Assembly: GCA_913031555.1 (NCBI GenBank)
Contig: CAJWDO010000049.1
Coordinates: forward strand, 1 to 9,125
Reading direction: 5' to 3'
Origin: an uncultured Alphaproteobacteria bacterium
Lineage (GTDB): Bacteria > Pseudomonadota > Alphaproteobacteria > Puniceispirillales > Puniceispirillaceae
DNA length: 9,125 bases
In this document: positions 1 through 7,298 of the stretch, piece by piece
Layout: each line of letters begins with the position of its first letter
Position numbering within the stretch: the first letter of the stretch is position 1
Program-made: the position numbers and the translations under genes
Notes under the pieces: generated by a model
The model's database searches: none
The model's input: only the letters and a program-made list of their open reading frames with translations
What the model was told of the DNA's origin: nothing

Positions 1-777
1 CGAACGCTGTTTCATGCTAGTCAGGCCATTCAGCACCATGATAACGCGCTGCCCGTCACGGTTGGCCGATCCGACAAGGCCATATCCGGATTCCTCGGTA
101 TGGCCTGTCTTCAGTCCATCTGCGCCCTGTGTGCCATAAACCAAGGGGTTTCTGTTGCCCTGCTTGATGCCATTATAGCTGAAGTCCTTTTCGGCAAACA
201 TCGAATAGAGCTCGGGATAGGTATCAACAGGGAAATCCCGGATCATCGCTGTTGCGAGGATATTCAGGTCCCGCGCGGTGGTGAATTGCTCCGGGTCGGG
301 CCAGCCGGTGGAGTTGCGAAAGGTCGAGTTTTCCATGCCAAGCTGCCGCGCTACATAGTTCATCTCCTCGGCAAACCCGTCTTCGGTTCCCGAAATGCCC
401 TCGGCCACGGCAATCGCCGCGTCATTTCCCGACTGCACGACGATCCCGCGGAGCAGATCGTGGACCGACACCCGCTTGCCAACCTCGACAAACGTCTTCG
501 AGCCGCCCTTGCGCCACGCCTTGGTCGAAATCAGAAACGTGTCATCCAGAGACAGAGACCCGTCGGCGATCCGTTGGAAAGCGATATAGACGGTCATGAT
601 CTTGGCCATCGAGGCCGGTTTCATCAGCGCGTCAGGATTCTTTTCCATCAACACCTTGCCAGACCCGAAATCCGTCACATACGCATACTCCGCAGTTGAG
701 TCGATTTCGGCGGCACCTGCTGACTGCACGAGCCAGCAGGCCATGATAGCGGCAAGGACCACACGGAAACACTTCAC
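1..777 (-). CDS. dacA: D-alanyl-D-alanine carboxypeptidase, DacA/PBP5-like (peptidase S11), 3' end cut by window edge
   Basis: Penicillin-binding serine peptidase that removes the terminal D-Ala from peptidoglycan pentapeptides in the periplasm. The visible 259 residues carry all three active-site motifs in the right order and spacing: SMAK at 56-59 (nucleophile S56, K59), SGN at 116-118 and KTG at 223-225, the last followed by the typical HTEESGYGLVGSA stretch. Residues 1-22 look like a Sec signal peptide, with cleavage near AGA-A or GAA-E. The GTG start at 777 is chosen because AAAGGA (785-790) lies 7 nt upstream of it and an in-frame stop lies a little further upstream. The C-terminal part, which in PBP5 relatives holds a beta domain and an amphipathic membrane anchor, is outside the window. 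The gene follows rlpA after 71 nt with no clear terminator, so co-transcription is likely. The family call is firm; assignment to dacA rather than a paralogue (dacC, dacF) is inference. Confidence 0.93.
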   Translation of the reverse strand, partial: MKCFRVVLAAIMACWLVQSAGAAEIDSTAEYAYVTDFGSGKVLMEKNPDALMKPASMAKIMTVYIAFQRIADGSLSLDDTFLISTKAWRKGGSKTFVEVGKRVSVHDLLRGIVVQSGNDAAIAVAEGISGTEDGFAEEMNYVARQLGMENSTFRNSTGWPDPEQFTTARDLNILATAMIRDFPVDTYPELYSMFAEKDFSYNGIKQGNRNPLVYGTQGADGLKTGHTEESGYGLVGSANRDGQRVIMVLNGLTSMKQRS

Positions 778-848
778 TGGATTTTCCTTTCTGCCAGAAC
801 CCTATACGTGACAGCGTTAGCGGCAAAAAACGGCACAAAAATGTCGTT

Positions 849-1841
849 TCAGTCGACAATGATCCGGGCACCCCGGAAACCCAGATCGAATACTGCCGCA
901 AGAAGTCTGTCAGCCTCGTCCACCTCGCTGACAGGTCCCAGCCTGACACGATGGAGCACCTGCCCGTCACGGTTTATCCGCGACACCTGCCCGGAACTGA
1001 CCCGATCGATACGGTTCAGGACGTTGACAGCATTCGTTTCGGAATGAAAAGCGCCAACCTGAACCCAGATGCTGGTCTCGATCGGGGGCACATTGATGAC
1101 CTCTCCGACATGCGCATTCGCCAACAGGTCAATCGCTGACTGGCCATCCGCGGAACTGTAATTTGAGCGGCCACTGTTCGAAGTGGCGGAAAAGGTCACA
1201 TTGGAGGCACCGACAGCGTTGAATTCCGGCATCGGTGTTTCCTGCTTGCCCGCGACCTGTGGGAACATGCCCTTTTTCGCGAGTTCCTCGAGACGAAGAC
1301 TCTGTTCGGCCAGAAGTTTCACCCGCACCTTGGCGATGCCCTGATCCTTGAAGCCGAGCAGTCGTGCGGATTCCCGCGAAAGATCAATGATCCTGCCGGC
1401 AACGAACGGCCCACGGTCATTCACCCTGACGACAAGCGACCTGCCATTGTCGAGATTGGTGACGCGAACGACACTTGGCATCGGCAGGGTCTTGTGCGCC
1501 GCGGTGATGGCCTCCGGATCGAAAATTTCACCATTCGCGGTCAGCCTGCCGGCAAACTCATCGCCATACCAGGACCCGATTCCCGTTTCGTCATAGGCAA
1601 GATCGCGGGCCGGATAATACCAGACACCGCCGACATTGTAGGGATCGCCAACCTTGTAGCGCGGCTTTGCAACAATTGTGCCGGCGGCCACTTCTTCAGC
1701 CTGCTCGACGGCCTTTTTCTCTTTCTGGGATTTCTTCACCATGTCAATGGCAAGTTCGGCAGTCGTACAGCCGGCCAGAAGCAATCCGGCGGTTCCAAGA
1801 ACCGCGGCAAACCGCATCCATTCAGCCAGTCCCCGTTGCAT
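849..1841 (-). CDS. rlpA: Septal ring lytic transglycosylase / lipoprotein RlpA (DPBB + SPOR)
   Basis: Predicted outer-membrane lipoprotein of 330 residues. It opens with a lipoprotein signal, lipobox LAGC with C25; the residue after the Cys is Thr, not Asp, which fits outer-membrane sorting. Residues about 84-178 form the double-psi beta-barrel domain, with the hallmark GIGSWYGDEFAGRLTANGE, H116 in AAHKTLP and D142 in VNDRGPF. In Pseudomonas aeruginosa RlpA the equivalent His and Asp are needed to cleave glycan strands lacking stem peptides. A low-complexity linker (about 185-250) leads to a C-terminal SPOR domain (about 256-330, starting SIWVQVGAFHSE), which in this family binds denuded glycan at the septum. 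The frame is open upstream to 1913, but ATG 1841 is preferred because AAGGAGG lies 6 nt upstream and a lipoprotein signal begins there. It follows mltB by 11 nt and precedes dacA, the classic neighbour. Catalytic activity, which E. coli RlpA lacks, is inferred from the residues. Confidence 0.95.
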   Translation of the reverse strand: MQRGLAEWMRFAAVLGTAGLLLAGCTTAELAIDMVKKSQKEKKAVEQAEEVAAGTIVAKPRYKVGDPYNVGGVWYYPARDLAYDETGIGSWYGDEFAGRLTANGEIFDPEAITAAHKTLPMPSVVRVTNLDNGRSLVVRVNDRGPFVAGRIIDLSRESARLLGFKDQGIAKVRVKLLAEQSLRLEELAKKGMFPQVAGKQETPMPEFNAVGASNVTFSATSNSGRSNYSSADGQSAIDLLANAHVGEVINVPPIETSIWVQVGAFHSETNAVNVLNRIDRVSSGQVSRINRDGQVLHRVRLGPVSEVDEADRLLAAVFDLGFRGARIIVD

Positions 1842-1847
1842 ACGGTG

Positions 1848-1854
1848 CCTCCTT
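1848..1854 (-). promoter_or_regulatory. rlpA ribosome-binding site overlapping the mltB stop codon
   Basis: AAGGAGG, a near-perfect Shine-Dalgarno sequence, ends 6 nt before ATG 1841 and shares two bases with the mltB TAA stop (1853-1855). This fixes the rlpA start against longer open-frame alternatives. It also suggests that ribosomes finishing mltB help open or reload the rlpA start (translational coupling, inferred). Confidence 0.85.
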
Positions 1855-2878
1855 AACGCAAGGAATCGGAAAGAGTGCCGATCGCCAGCGCGTAATAGTT
1901 GGAGCGATTCCAACGAAGGATGGATTCATAGTTGCTGTAGACAAGATAGGCCCGGCCACCGACCCCCTCCGGCATCACAAGCCGCGCCGAAAGCTGCCGT
2001 GATGGCAGGTCGGATCCATCGGCGCTGCGTACCCCTGCTTTCTGCCAGATCGCCAGCGCATGGCGTGTCTTTGACTCGAAAAGTTTGGTTGCGCCGCTGC
2101 CGCCAATGACAAGATCGGACGGGATACGCACCTCGCGTCCCCAGGTGATGTCATCACGCCACCCGGCCTTGGCAAGATAATTCGCGGTTGAAGCAAACAC
2201 GTCTTCGGTAGTGCCCCAGATATCACGCCGGCCGTCGCCATCCCAGTCCTCGGCAAAATTCAGGAAACTGGACGGCATGAACTGGCTCTGCCCCATGGCA
2301 CCGGCCCAGGACCCTTTCATGTCGGCAGCCTTGATATGGCCATCCTCAATGATCCGCAGAGCGTTCAGCAATTCCTTGCGGAAATATGCGCTGCGCCGCC
2401 CATCATGCGCCAATGTGGCAAGCGACTGCGGAATATTGAAACTGCCCAGATACTTGCCAAAGCTTGTTTCCATCCCCCAGAAGGTGACGATGTAACGCTT
2501 CTGAACACCGTATTTTTTCGCAACCCGGTCGAGAATGTCGGCATGTTCGACAAGCATACGGGCTGCCGTCTTGCGACGCCATTCACTGACAAATCTGCTG
2601 AGATATTCATCGAATGTGAGGGTGAATTCCGGCTGGCTCCTGTCCAGTTCGATCACGCGTGGCAACGGTTGCACACCGGACAGGGCGGCATCAAGCGTCG
2701 CTTCCGATATGCCAACGCCGCGCGCCTCGGCGCGAAGCTCGACGAGCCATTCGTCAAACGGCTTATCACTCGCCATTGCGGGCGTCATTGCAGGGCTGGA
2801 AAGGCCGACGCCGGATGCTGCGACAAAAAGCAGTGAGAATCGCAGGAGACACCGTGATGCCCGGCAAAACGAATCCAT
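1853..2878 (-). CDS. mltB: Lytic murein transglycosylase, MltB family (GH103)
   Basis: Periplasmic enzyme that cleaves the MurNAc-GlcNAc bond of peptidoglycan with formation of 1,6-anhydroMurNAc. The 341 residues show a signal peptide (1-36, AMA-S cleavage; no lipobox, so probably soluble rather than lipid-anchored like E. coli MltB). The catalytic Glu is E137 in FWGMETSFGKYLG, followed by the family motif GSWAGAMGQSQFMPSSF (189-205) and a calcium-loop-like DWDGDGRRDIWG (211-222), as in the EF-hand of Slt35. The C-terminus (about 310-341, VYSNYESILRWNRSNYYA) is the usual family ending; there is no separate peptidoglycan-binding domain. ATG 2878 is chosen because the signal peptide starts there. 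A GTG at 2968 and an ATG at 2935 are in frame but would add a segment encoded by a DNA repeat and have no ribosome site. ATG 2878 itself lacks a good Shine-Dalgarno sequence, so the start is less certain than the family. Confidence 0.93.
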   Translation of the reverse strand: MDSFCRASRCLLRFSLLFVAASGVGLSSPAMTPAMASDKPFDEWLVELRAEARGVGISEATLDAALSGVQPLPRVIELDRSQPEFTLTFDEYLSRFVSEWRRKTAARMLVEHADILDRVAKKYGVQKRYIVTFWGMETSFGKYLGSFNIPQSLATLAHDGRRSAYFRKELLNALRIIEDGHIKAADMKGSWAGAMGQSQFMPSSFLNFAEDWDGDGRRDIWGTTEDVFASTANYLAKAGWRDDITWGREVRIPSDLVIGGSGATKLFESKTRHALAIWQKAGVRSADGSDLPSRQLSARLVMPEGVGGRAYLVYSNYESILRWNRSNYYALAIGTLSDSLR

Positions 2879-2888
2879 TATATTCGAT

Positions 2889-2916
2889 AGTGTGTGTAAC
2901 AGGAGTGTGTGTAACA
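2889..2916 (-). repeat. Two 13-bp direct repeats, 15-bp period, in front of mltB
   Basis: On the plus strand AGTGTGTGTAACA occurs at 2889-2901 and again, identical, at 2904-2916, separated by GG. Read toward mltB this is TGTTACACACACT twice, ending 10 nt before the ATG at 2878. It occupies the place where a ribosome-binding site would normally sit. It may be a tandem regulator site in the leader or promoter, or a simple slippage duplication. Confidence 0.8.
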
Positions 2917-3070
2917 AGGTTTCCCTGCCTGGCATTGCGGCTATTGATGCGACCCGGGAGCGAGACACATGATGTTGTGGAAACAGTAACGCGCAACCGC
3001 TATCTGTGGCAAGAATCGAAATGCCTGCTTTGGCGGTAAAATCCCGGCAATACCGCGCCGTGTCAGATAA

Positions 3071-3958
3071 TCAGTCCTTCAGGCCGTCATCCCGCATGCC
3101 GGCGCGCTCCAGATGGATCGGCAATACCCGCCCATAGAGTTGCCTTGTGCGTTCAACACTGCCAACCATGCCTTCTGTTTGGACAAAGGAAAATATCCCC
3201 ACATAGCGCCGCTGCGGGCCGGTAACAGGGGTCACACGGTGCAGCGAATACCGCCCCTTGAAGATTTGAAGATCACCGGGAACAAGATCCATGGCCTGCA
3301 CCCGGTCTGACCGGCCATCCAGCACGTCCGCGACCGCGTCGAAACATTCATCCTCGGCGCTCCGCAGGCCCGGCGCATATTCGAACACGCCGCCAGCCTC
3401 ACCATTCTGGATGGCCAGCGTCACGGTGAAATTATTCGTGTCGAAATGCCATGGGAAGCCCGTCCCCTCCTCGACGACATTGACGATCACATCGGCAAGC
3501 GGGTCGGCATAGCGGTAAAAATCCTCGGCCCCAAGAGCCTCGCGAATAAAGTTCTGGAAAGGTGCGTACTCATAGATCGCGCGAAGCCCACTGTCGGGGC
3601 CGAAATGATCCGCCGGCACGAAGGCATTGGACCGGTCATAGAAACGGCGCCTCGGGTCCTCGGCGGACAGGCTCGGATCATCCTCGGAAAAATAGGCGTT
3701 CGTGCGGTTGAAGGACCGGTGTGCATGACCGGCGACGGCATCCGCCTCATTGACAAGTATTGGCAGTGCCAACGCTCTTACGAAACTGGGAAGAACGCAA
3801 CACCCGTCGGCGGCAAGCTGATCCTTGGCCGACCCGACCGCCGCCGCATAACCGCGCGGGTCACGCCCATCAAGCGGATAGGCATCGAGATCAATGAAAT
3901 CCGCTGGAATGGCATTTGCCGTAGCTTCGGCATTTTCCCAACCTGATTGTGCTGACAT
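3071..3958 (-). CDS. 2-oxoglutarate/Fe(II)-dependent oxygenase, possibly of the HalD/BesD-like group, substrate unknown
   Basis: Predicted soluble 295-residue non-haem iron oxygenase; no signal peptide or membrane segment. The iron-binding triad is visible: H171 and D173 in PWHFDTNNFTVTLAIQN, and distal H240 in RYSLHRVTP. R250/R251 (PQRRYVGIFSF) follow and are candidates for binding the 2-oxoglutarate carboxylate. GGVFEYAPGLRS (189-200) and VPGDLQIFKGRYSLH (226-240) fit the jelly-roll core. From memory the pattern resembles the HalD/BesD-type free-amino-acid oxygenases. True halogenases in that group replace the Asp with Gly to leave room for chloride, so the intact Asp here argues for hydroxylation. 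ATG 3958 is chosen because GAGG lies 7 nt upstream; GTG 3964 is only 1 nt from the same site. It is flanked by gaps of 160 and 192 nt, so it is probably its own transcription unit, and its neighbours give no hint of substrate. Confidence 0.8.
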   Translation of the reverse strand: MSAQSGWENAEATANAIPADFIDLDAYPLDGRDPRGYAAAVGSAKDQLAADGCCVLPSFVRALALPILVNEADAVAGHAHRSFNRTNAYFSEDDPSLSAEDPRRRFYDRSNAFVPADHFGPDSGLRAIYEYAPFQNFIREALGAEDFYRYADPLADVIVNVVEEGTGFPWHFDTNNFTVTLAIQNGEAGGVFEYAPGLRSAEDECFDAVADVLDGRSDRVQAMDLVPGDLQIFKGRYSLHRVTPVTGPQRRYVGIFSFVQTEGMVGSVERTRQLYGRVLPIHLERAGMRDDGLKD

Positions 3959-3965
3959 GCTCACA

Positions 3966-3969
3966 CCTC
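3966..3969 (-). promoter_or_regulatory. Ribosome-binding site deciding the oxygenase start
   Basis: GAGG within GCGAGGTGTGAGC lies 7 nt before ATG 3958 but only 1 nt before the in-frame GTG at 3964. Normal spacing therefore favours the ATG, shortening the protein by two residues relative to the longest frame. Confidence 0.6.
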
Positions 3970-4021
3970 GCTGAAAACATGATGAGAAGACACAATGAGT
4001 GGGCAGCGTGATCGTATTTTA

Positions 4022-4044
4022 CAAAAATTTGCAATCCGCAAATT
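4022..4044 (-). terminator. Weak hairpin with T-run, possible terminator after the efflux operon
   Basis: On the minus strand AATTTGC, loop GGATT, GCAAATT forms a perfect 7-bp stem that runs into five consecutive T (complement of 4023-4027). It lies about 75 nt downstream of the RND stop codon and upstream of the oxygenase start. The stem has only two G-C pairs, so strong intrinsic termination is doubtful. Confidence 0.3.
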
Positions 4045-4102
4045 CAGGCCAGGATTCCGACCCGGAATTTGGCTGGGAATTTGGCCGGGAATTTGGCCAA
4101 GG
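4043..4102. repeat. Array of 12-bp tandem repeats between pump operon and oxygenase
   Basis: Five 12-bp units are in register: TTCAGGCCAGGA, TTCCGACCCGGA, ATTTGGCTGGGA, ATTTGGCCGGGA and ATTTGGCCAAGG. The three central copies, counted as GGAATTTGGC plus two variable bases (4064-4099), are nearly identical and the outer ones are degenerate. The strong core is bracketed by CCGACCC (4057-4063) and GGGTTCGG (4101-4108), which can pair with one bulged base, so a transcript could fold with the repeats in the loop. The array is non-coding as far as I can see. Confidence 0.8.
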
Positions 4103-4118
4103 GTTCGGATCAAAGTGA

Positions 4119-7100
4119 TCAGCCGTCCTGGATCGGATCAACATTCAGCGTCGATTTGGCGGCTGCCCCGCGGGCCAGCGGGCTATGGAGCGCCAACGCA
4201 AGCAAGGGTGGGACAATAATCAGCGTCGCCAGCGTCGACAGGCCAAGCCCGCCAAACACCACGACACCGAGCCCGCGATAGAGTTCGGCCCCCGCGCCGG
4301 GGAAAATCACCAGCGGAACAAGGCCGAACAGCGAGGTCAATGTTGACATAAAAATCGGCCTGACACGGTTCCGCGTCGCCTCGACAACGGCGTCTCCGAT
4401 CTCCATCCCCTCTTCGCGGATATGCAAAATGGCCTGTTCGATCATCAAGATCGCGTTGTTCACAACCACACCGGTGAGGATCACAAAACCAAGCATCGTA
4501 AGCATGTCGAGAGGCTGGCGGACATAGGTGTTGAGCAACGCCAGCCCGGCGATGCCGCCGGCCCCGGCGACAGGCACCGCCAGAAGAATGATCAACGGCA
4601 TCACGAAATTGCGAAGCAGCACGACCATCAGAAGGAAGATCACTGCCAGCGCGATGGCGACATTCGCCTGCATGGCCTGCCATGTCGAGTTGAGCGCGCT
4701 TGCCGCCCCGCTCAGCGAAATGCTGACGCCGGATTCGCTTGCCAGCGGTCTGATTTCCTCGATGATCTGAGCTTCGATGATCGCCACCGCCTCTTCAAGT
4801 GGCAGCTTTTCGGTAGGCCGAAGCCGCAGCGAGATCGCCTGACTGCCGCCGATGCGCCTGATCTGTTCAGGTGCGCTGATAATCTCGATCTTGGTCAGTT
4901 GGCCCAACCGCAGGATCGCGCCGGCCCGCGTGACAATGGGAATGTCTCCAAGCTGCGCGGCGGTCAGATTGCTGGCGTCGCGGCCGGCAACAACAAGATC
5001 GATCAATTCGCCGGCAATCGGGATCTGGATGACATTCGCACCGTCATTGAAGACATCGACGGCCGAGGTTACATCACGAACGGACACGCCGGCCCGTGCC
5101 AACGCCGCAAGGTCGGGCGTGATCCTGATCTGCGGCGCGCCATTGTCAAGGTTCGGCAGCGCGCGCACCTGACTTCCCTCGGTCCGGGGAAACAGCTCGG
5201 CCAGCCTTTCATTGACCCGAAAGGCAATCGGCAGCACAGCGTCACGGCTTGGACCGGCAATATCGATCCGGATCGACCGCGACCCGCCGACAGAACGGCC
5301 GAACAGCGATGCCTGGCGGACAAAAGCCCCTGTTCCAGGTTCCGAGAAGATCGGGCGCATCAACACCATCTGCAACTCGCCGACGCGTGTTGCGTCGCGC
5401 GCCGAAGCGCCGGCAAAGGCACCGCCGGAAAATGCCACGAAGAAGAACCGTTCAATGGCTGGCGGGCCGCCAACAGGTGGTTCTTCCTCCCATAGGGGAC
5501 GGGCGGCGGATTCCATCTTTTCTGCGATGCGCAGCGTTTCATCCATTGAATAGCCCGGTGGCGTGAAAATCCGGCCAAAGACAAAGTTCGCATTGCCGTC
5601 GGGAAGATAATCAAGCTGTGGCATGAACCTGGCGGCAAATCCAGCCGCGCCCGCGACCAGTAGCGACACGGCAAGCACCCCGACAAGGGAACGACGCACC
5701 GTCAACCGCGCGTAGCTGACGATCAGTCTTGCAAAACCACGCGCAAGATGATCAAGCCCGGGGATGCGAATCAGATTGGTGTATTTATCAGGTGATCCTC
5801 GCAAAAGCCGCGCGGCAAGAGACGGGATGACCGTCACCGAGACAATGACCGAAATCAGCACTGCCACCGAAATGGCGATGGCTATATCCCGGAACAGCTG
5901 GCCGACCGGCAGCGTCAGCAACAGCACCGGGATAAAAACAATCACAGTTGTCAGCGCCGAACCGAGGATTGGCGCCCACACCTGTCGCGCACCACGATAG
6001 GCGGCGGTGTCGGCCGGCAATCCGCGCTGGCGAAGACGGAAGATATTCTCCAGCGATACAATCGAGGCATCGACCACCATGCCTACCGCGAAGGCAAGCC
6101 CTGCCAGTGAAATGACATTGATCGACAGGCCAAGGCCGGCAATGGCCACAAAGGTGCCAATCACCGACACCGGAATGGCGGCGAACACAATAATTGTCGG
6201 CAGCAGGCTACGCAGAAACAGCATAAGGACACCAAGCGCCAGAACGCCGCCGATCCAGATGTTCTGCTGCACCAGATCAATCGCCGAGGCGATATATTTT
6301 GTTTCGTCATAGACAACGCGAAGGTTCAACTCCCGTGCATCGAGGACCGAGAGGTTGAGATCGTCGATTGCAGCGCGAAGCCGCGCCATGGTCTCAACGA
6401 CATTCACCCCGGGCGCGCGAAGCGCGTTGATGATCACCGCCTTCTCGCCATTCAGCCGCCGATAGCTTGATCGAGACGCCGATTGCAACTTGATGGTGGC
6501 GATGTCGGACAGCAACAAAGGCACCAGTGTCCCGGAGGATGAGGTGTCGGTTCGCAGGACGATCCGCCCGGCCGCGTCGGGTGTGTAATTGACAGCCTCG
6601 GTCCGCACAGCATAGGTCCGTTTGCCCTCGGTGACAGTGCCGACACTCATCATCGATGATGAAGTTCTGAGGGCGTCGATGACTTCGGTCAGGGTAATCC
6701 GGTACTGCGTCAGTTTCGCCGGATCGATGAATATCCGCATTTCCTTCGACCCGCCACCATTGAAGGTGATCTCGGAAACGCCATTCACCCGGCCAAGCGG
6801 TTCGACGATCTGCGTTTCCAGAAAATTACCAAGCCCCTCGAGGTCGACCTCGTTGCCGGGCTTGGCGACAAGCGCCAGGCGGGCGATAGGGCTGTCATCG
6901 GAGTTCGAGGTACGGACCTCTGGCGTGCGAGCATCGGATGGCAGGCCTGATACCGCAGAAAGCTTGCTGAGAAGCAGCACGAGCGCCTTGTCCATATCCT
7001 GTGTGACACTGTAGGTAAGGGTAACTGACGCCCGACCGCGCCGTGACGAAGAGACAAGTTCCTCAACCCCGTTGAGACCTGAAAGTTCGGATTCCAGGCG

Positions 7101-7298
7101 CCCCACAATCTCACGGTCAACATCCTCGGGCGACGCGCCGGGCCAGCCGACCCGCACCTCGAGGATAGGTTTCTCGATATCCGGGCTCATCTGGATGGGA
7201 ATGTTGCGAAGCGCCACAACGCCGAACAATACCGTCAGCAGGATCAGCGCCAGAACCGCGACAGGACGTTCAATCGCCAGCTTGATCAATCCGCCCAT
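4119..7298 (-). CDS. RND-family efflux permease (AcrB/HAE-1-like inner-membrane subunit)
   Basis: Proton-driven export pump subunit of 1059 residues, the usual RND length, with the characteristic internal duplication. TM1 is at about 12-30. The first large periplasmic loop (about 31-335) contains the porter-domain opening NIPIQMSPDIEKPILEV and WPGASPEDVDREI. TM2-TM6 run from about 343 to 500, TM7 at about 536-557, the second periplasmic loop at about 558-875 and TM8-TM12 at about 878-1038. In TM4 GMVVDASIVSLENI puts D410 where AcrB has D407, but the next residue is Ala instead of D408. In TM10 GVVVNNAILMIEQ has N947 at the AcrB K940 position. Translation is probably coupled to the adaptor gene, since the TGA and ATG share a base (TGATG) and no strong ribosome site is visible. 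Substrate cannot be read from sequence. The motifs look less like the heavy-metal (CusA) group than the HAE-1 group, but this is a judgement by eye. Confidence 0.94.
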   Translation of the reverse strand: MGGLIKLAIERPVAVLALILLTVLFGVVALRNIPIQMSPDIEKPILEVRVGWPGASPEDVDREIVGRLESELSGLNGVEELVSSSRRGRASVTLTYSVTQDMDKALVLLLSKLSAVSGLPSDARTPEVRTSNSDDSPIARLALVAKPGNEVDLEGLGNFLETQIVEPLGRVNGVSEITFNGGGSKEMRIFIDPAKLTQYRITLTEVIDALRTSSSMMSVGTVTEGKRTYAVRTEAVNYTPDAAGRIVLRTDTSSSGTLVPLLLSDIATIKLQSASRSSYRRLNGEKAVIINALRAPGVNVVETMARLRAAIDDLNLSVLDARELNLRVVYDETKYIASAIDLVQQNIWIGGVLALGVLMLFLRSLLPTIIVFAAIPVSVIGTFVAIAGLGLSINVISLAGLAFAVGMVVDASIVSLENIFRLRQRGLPADTAAYRGARQVWAPILGSALTTVIVFIPVLLLTLPVGQLFRDIAIAISVAVLISVIVSVTVIPSLAARLLRGSPDKYTNLIRIPGLDHLARGFARLIVSYARLTVRRSLVGVLAVSLLVAGAAGFAARFMPQLDYLPDGNANFVFGRIFTPPGYSMDETLRIAEKMESAARPLWEEEPPVGGPPAIERFFFVAFSGGAFAGASARDATRVGELQMVLMRPIFSEPGTGAFVRQASLFGRSVGGSRSIRIDIAGPSRDAVLPIAFRVNERLAELFPRTEGSQVRALPNLDNGAPQIRITPDLAALARAGVSVRDVTSAVDVFNDGANVIQIPIAGELIDLVVAGRDASNLTAAQLGDIPIVTRAGAILRLGQLTKIEIISAPEQIRRIGGSQAISLRLRPTEKLPLEEAVAIIEAQIIEEIRPLASESGVSISLSGAASALNSTWQAMQANVAIALAVIFLLMVVLLRNFVMPLIILLAVPVAGAGGIAGLALLNTYVRQPLDMLTMLGFVILTGVVVNNAILMIEQAILHIREEGMEIGDAVVEATRNRVRPIFMSTLTSLFGLVPLVIFPGAGAELYRGLGVVVFGGLGLSTLATLIIVPPLLALALHSPLARGAAAKSTLNVDPIQDG

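Noticed and set aside
100..699. Plus-strand open frame of 199 codons antisense to dacA
   Set aside because: The minus-strand frame contains the SxxK, SGN and KTG motifs in order; the plus frame shows no family features.
2882..2887. Perfect or near-perfect TATAAT next to and overlapping the mltB start (minus strand)
   Set aside because: There is no -35 box at 16-18 nt, and a transcript starting there would begin inside the signal-peptide codons.
3028..3060. Hairpin GCGGTA...TACCGC downstream of the oxygenase as a terminator
   Set aside because: Only about 6 bp of stem with a 12-nt loop, and no T-run follows on the minus strand.
3995..4219. Plus-strand frame of 74 codons with a GIWP-type four-residue repeat
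   Set aside because: The peptide repeat simply reflects the 12-bp DNA repeats, the frame runs antisense into the end of the permease gene, and the ribosome site is poor.
4422..5495. Plus-strand open frame of 357 codons antisense to the RND permease
   Set aside because: It lies wholly inside the permease gene, its product is rich in Arg, His, Asp and Gln with no recognisable domain, and it has the look of an antisense frame kept open by GC-rich codon use.
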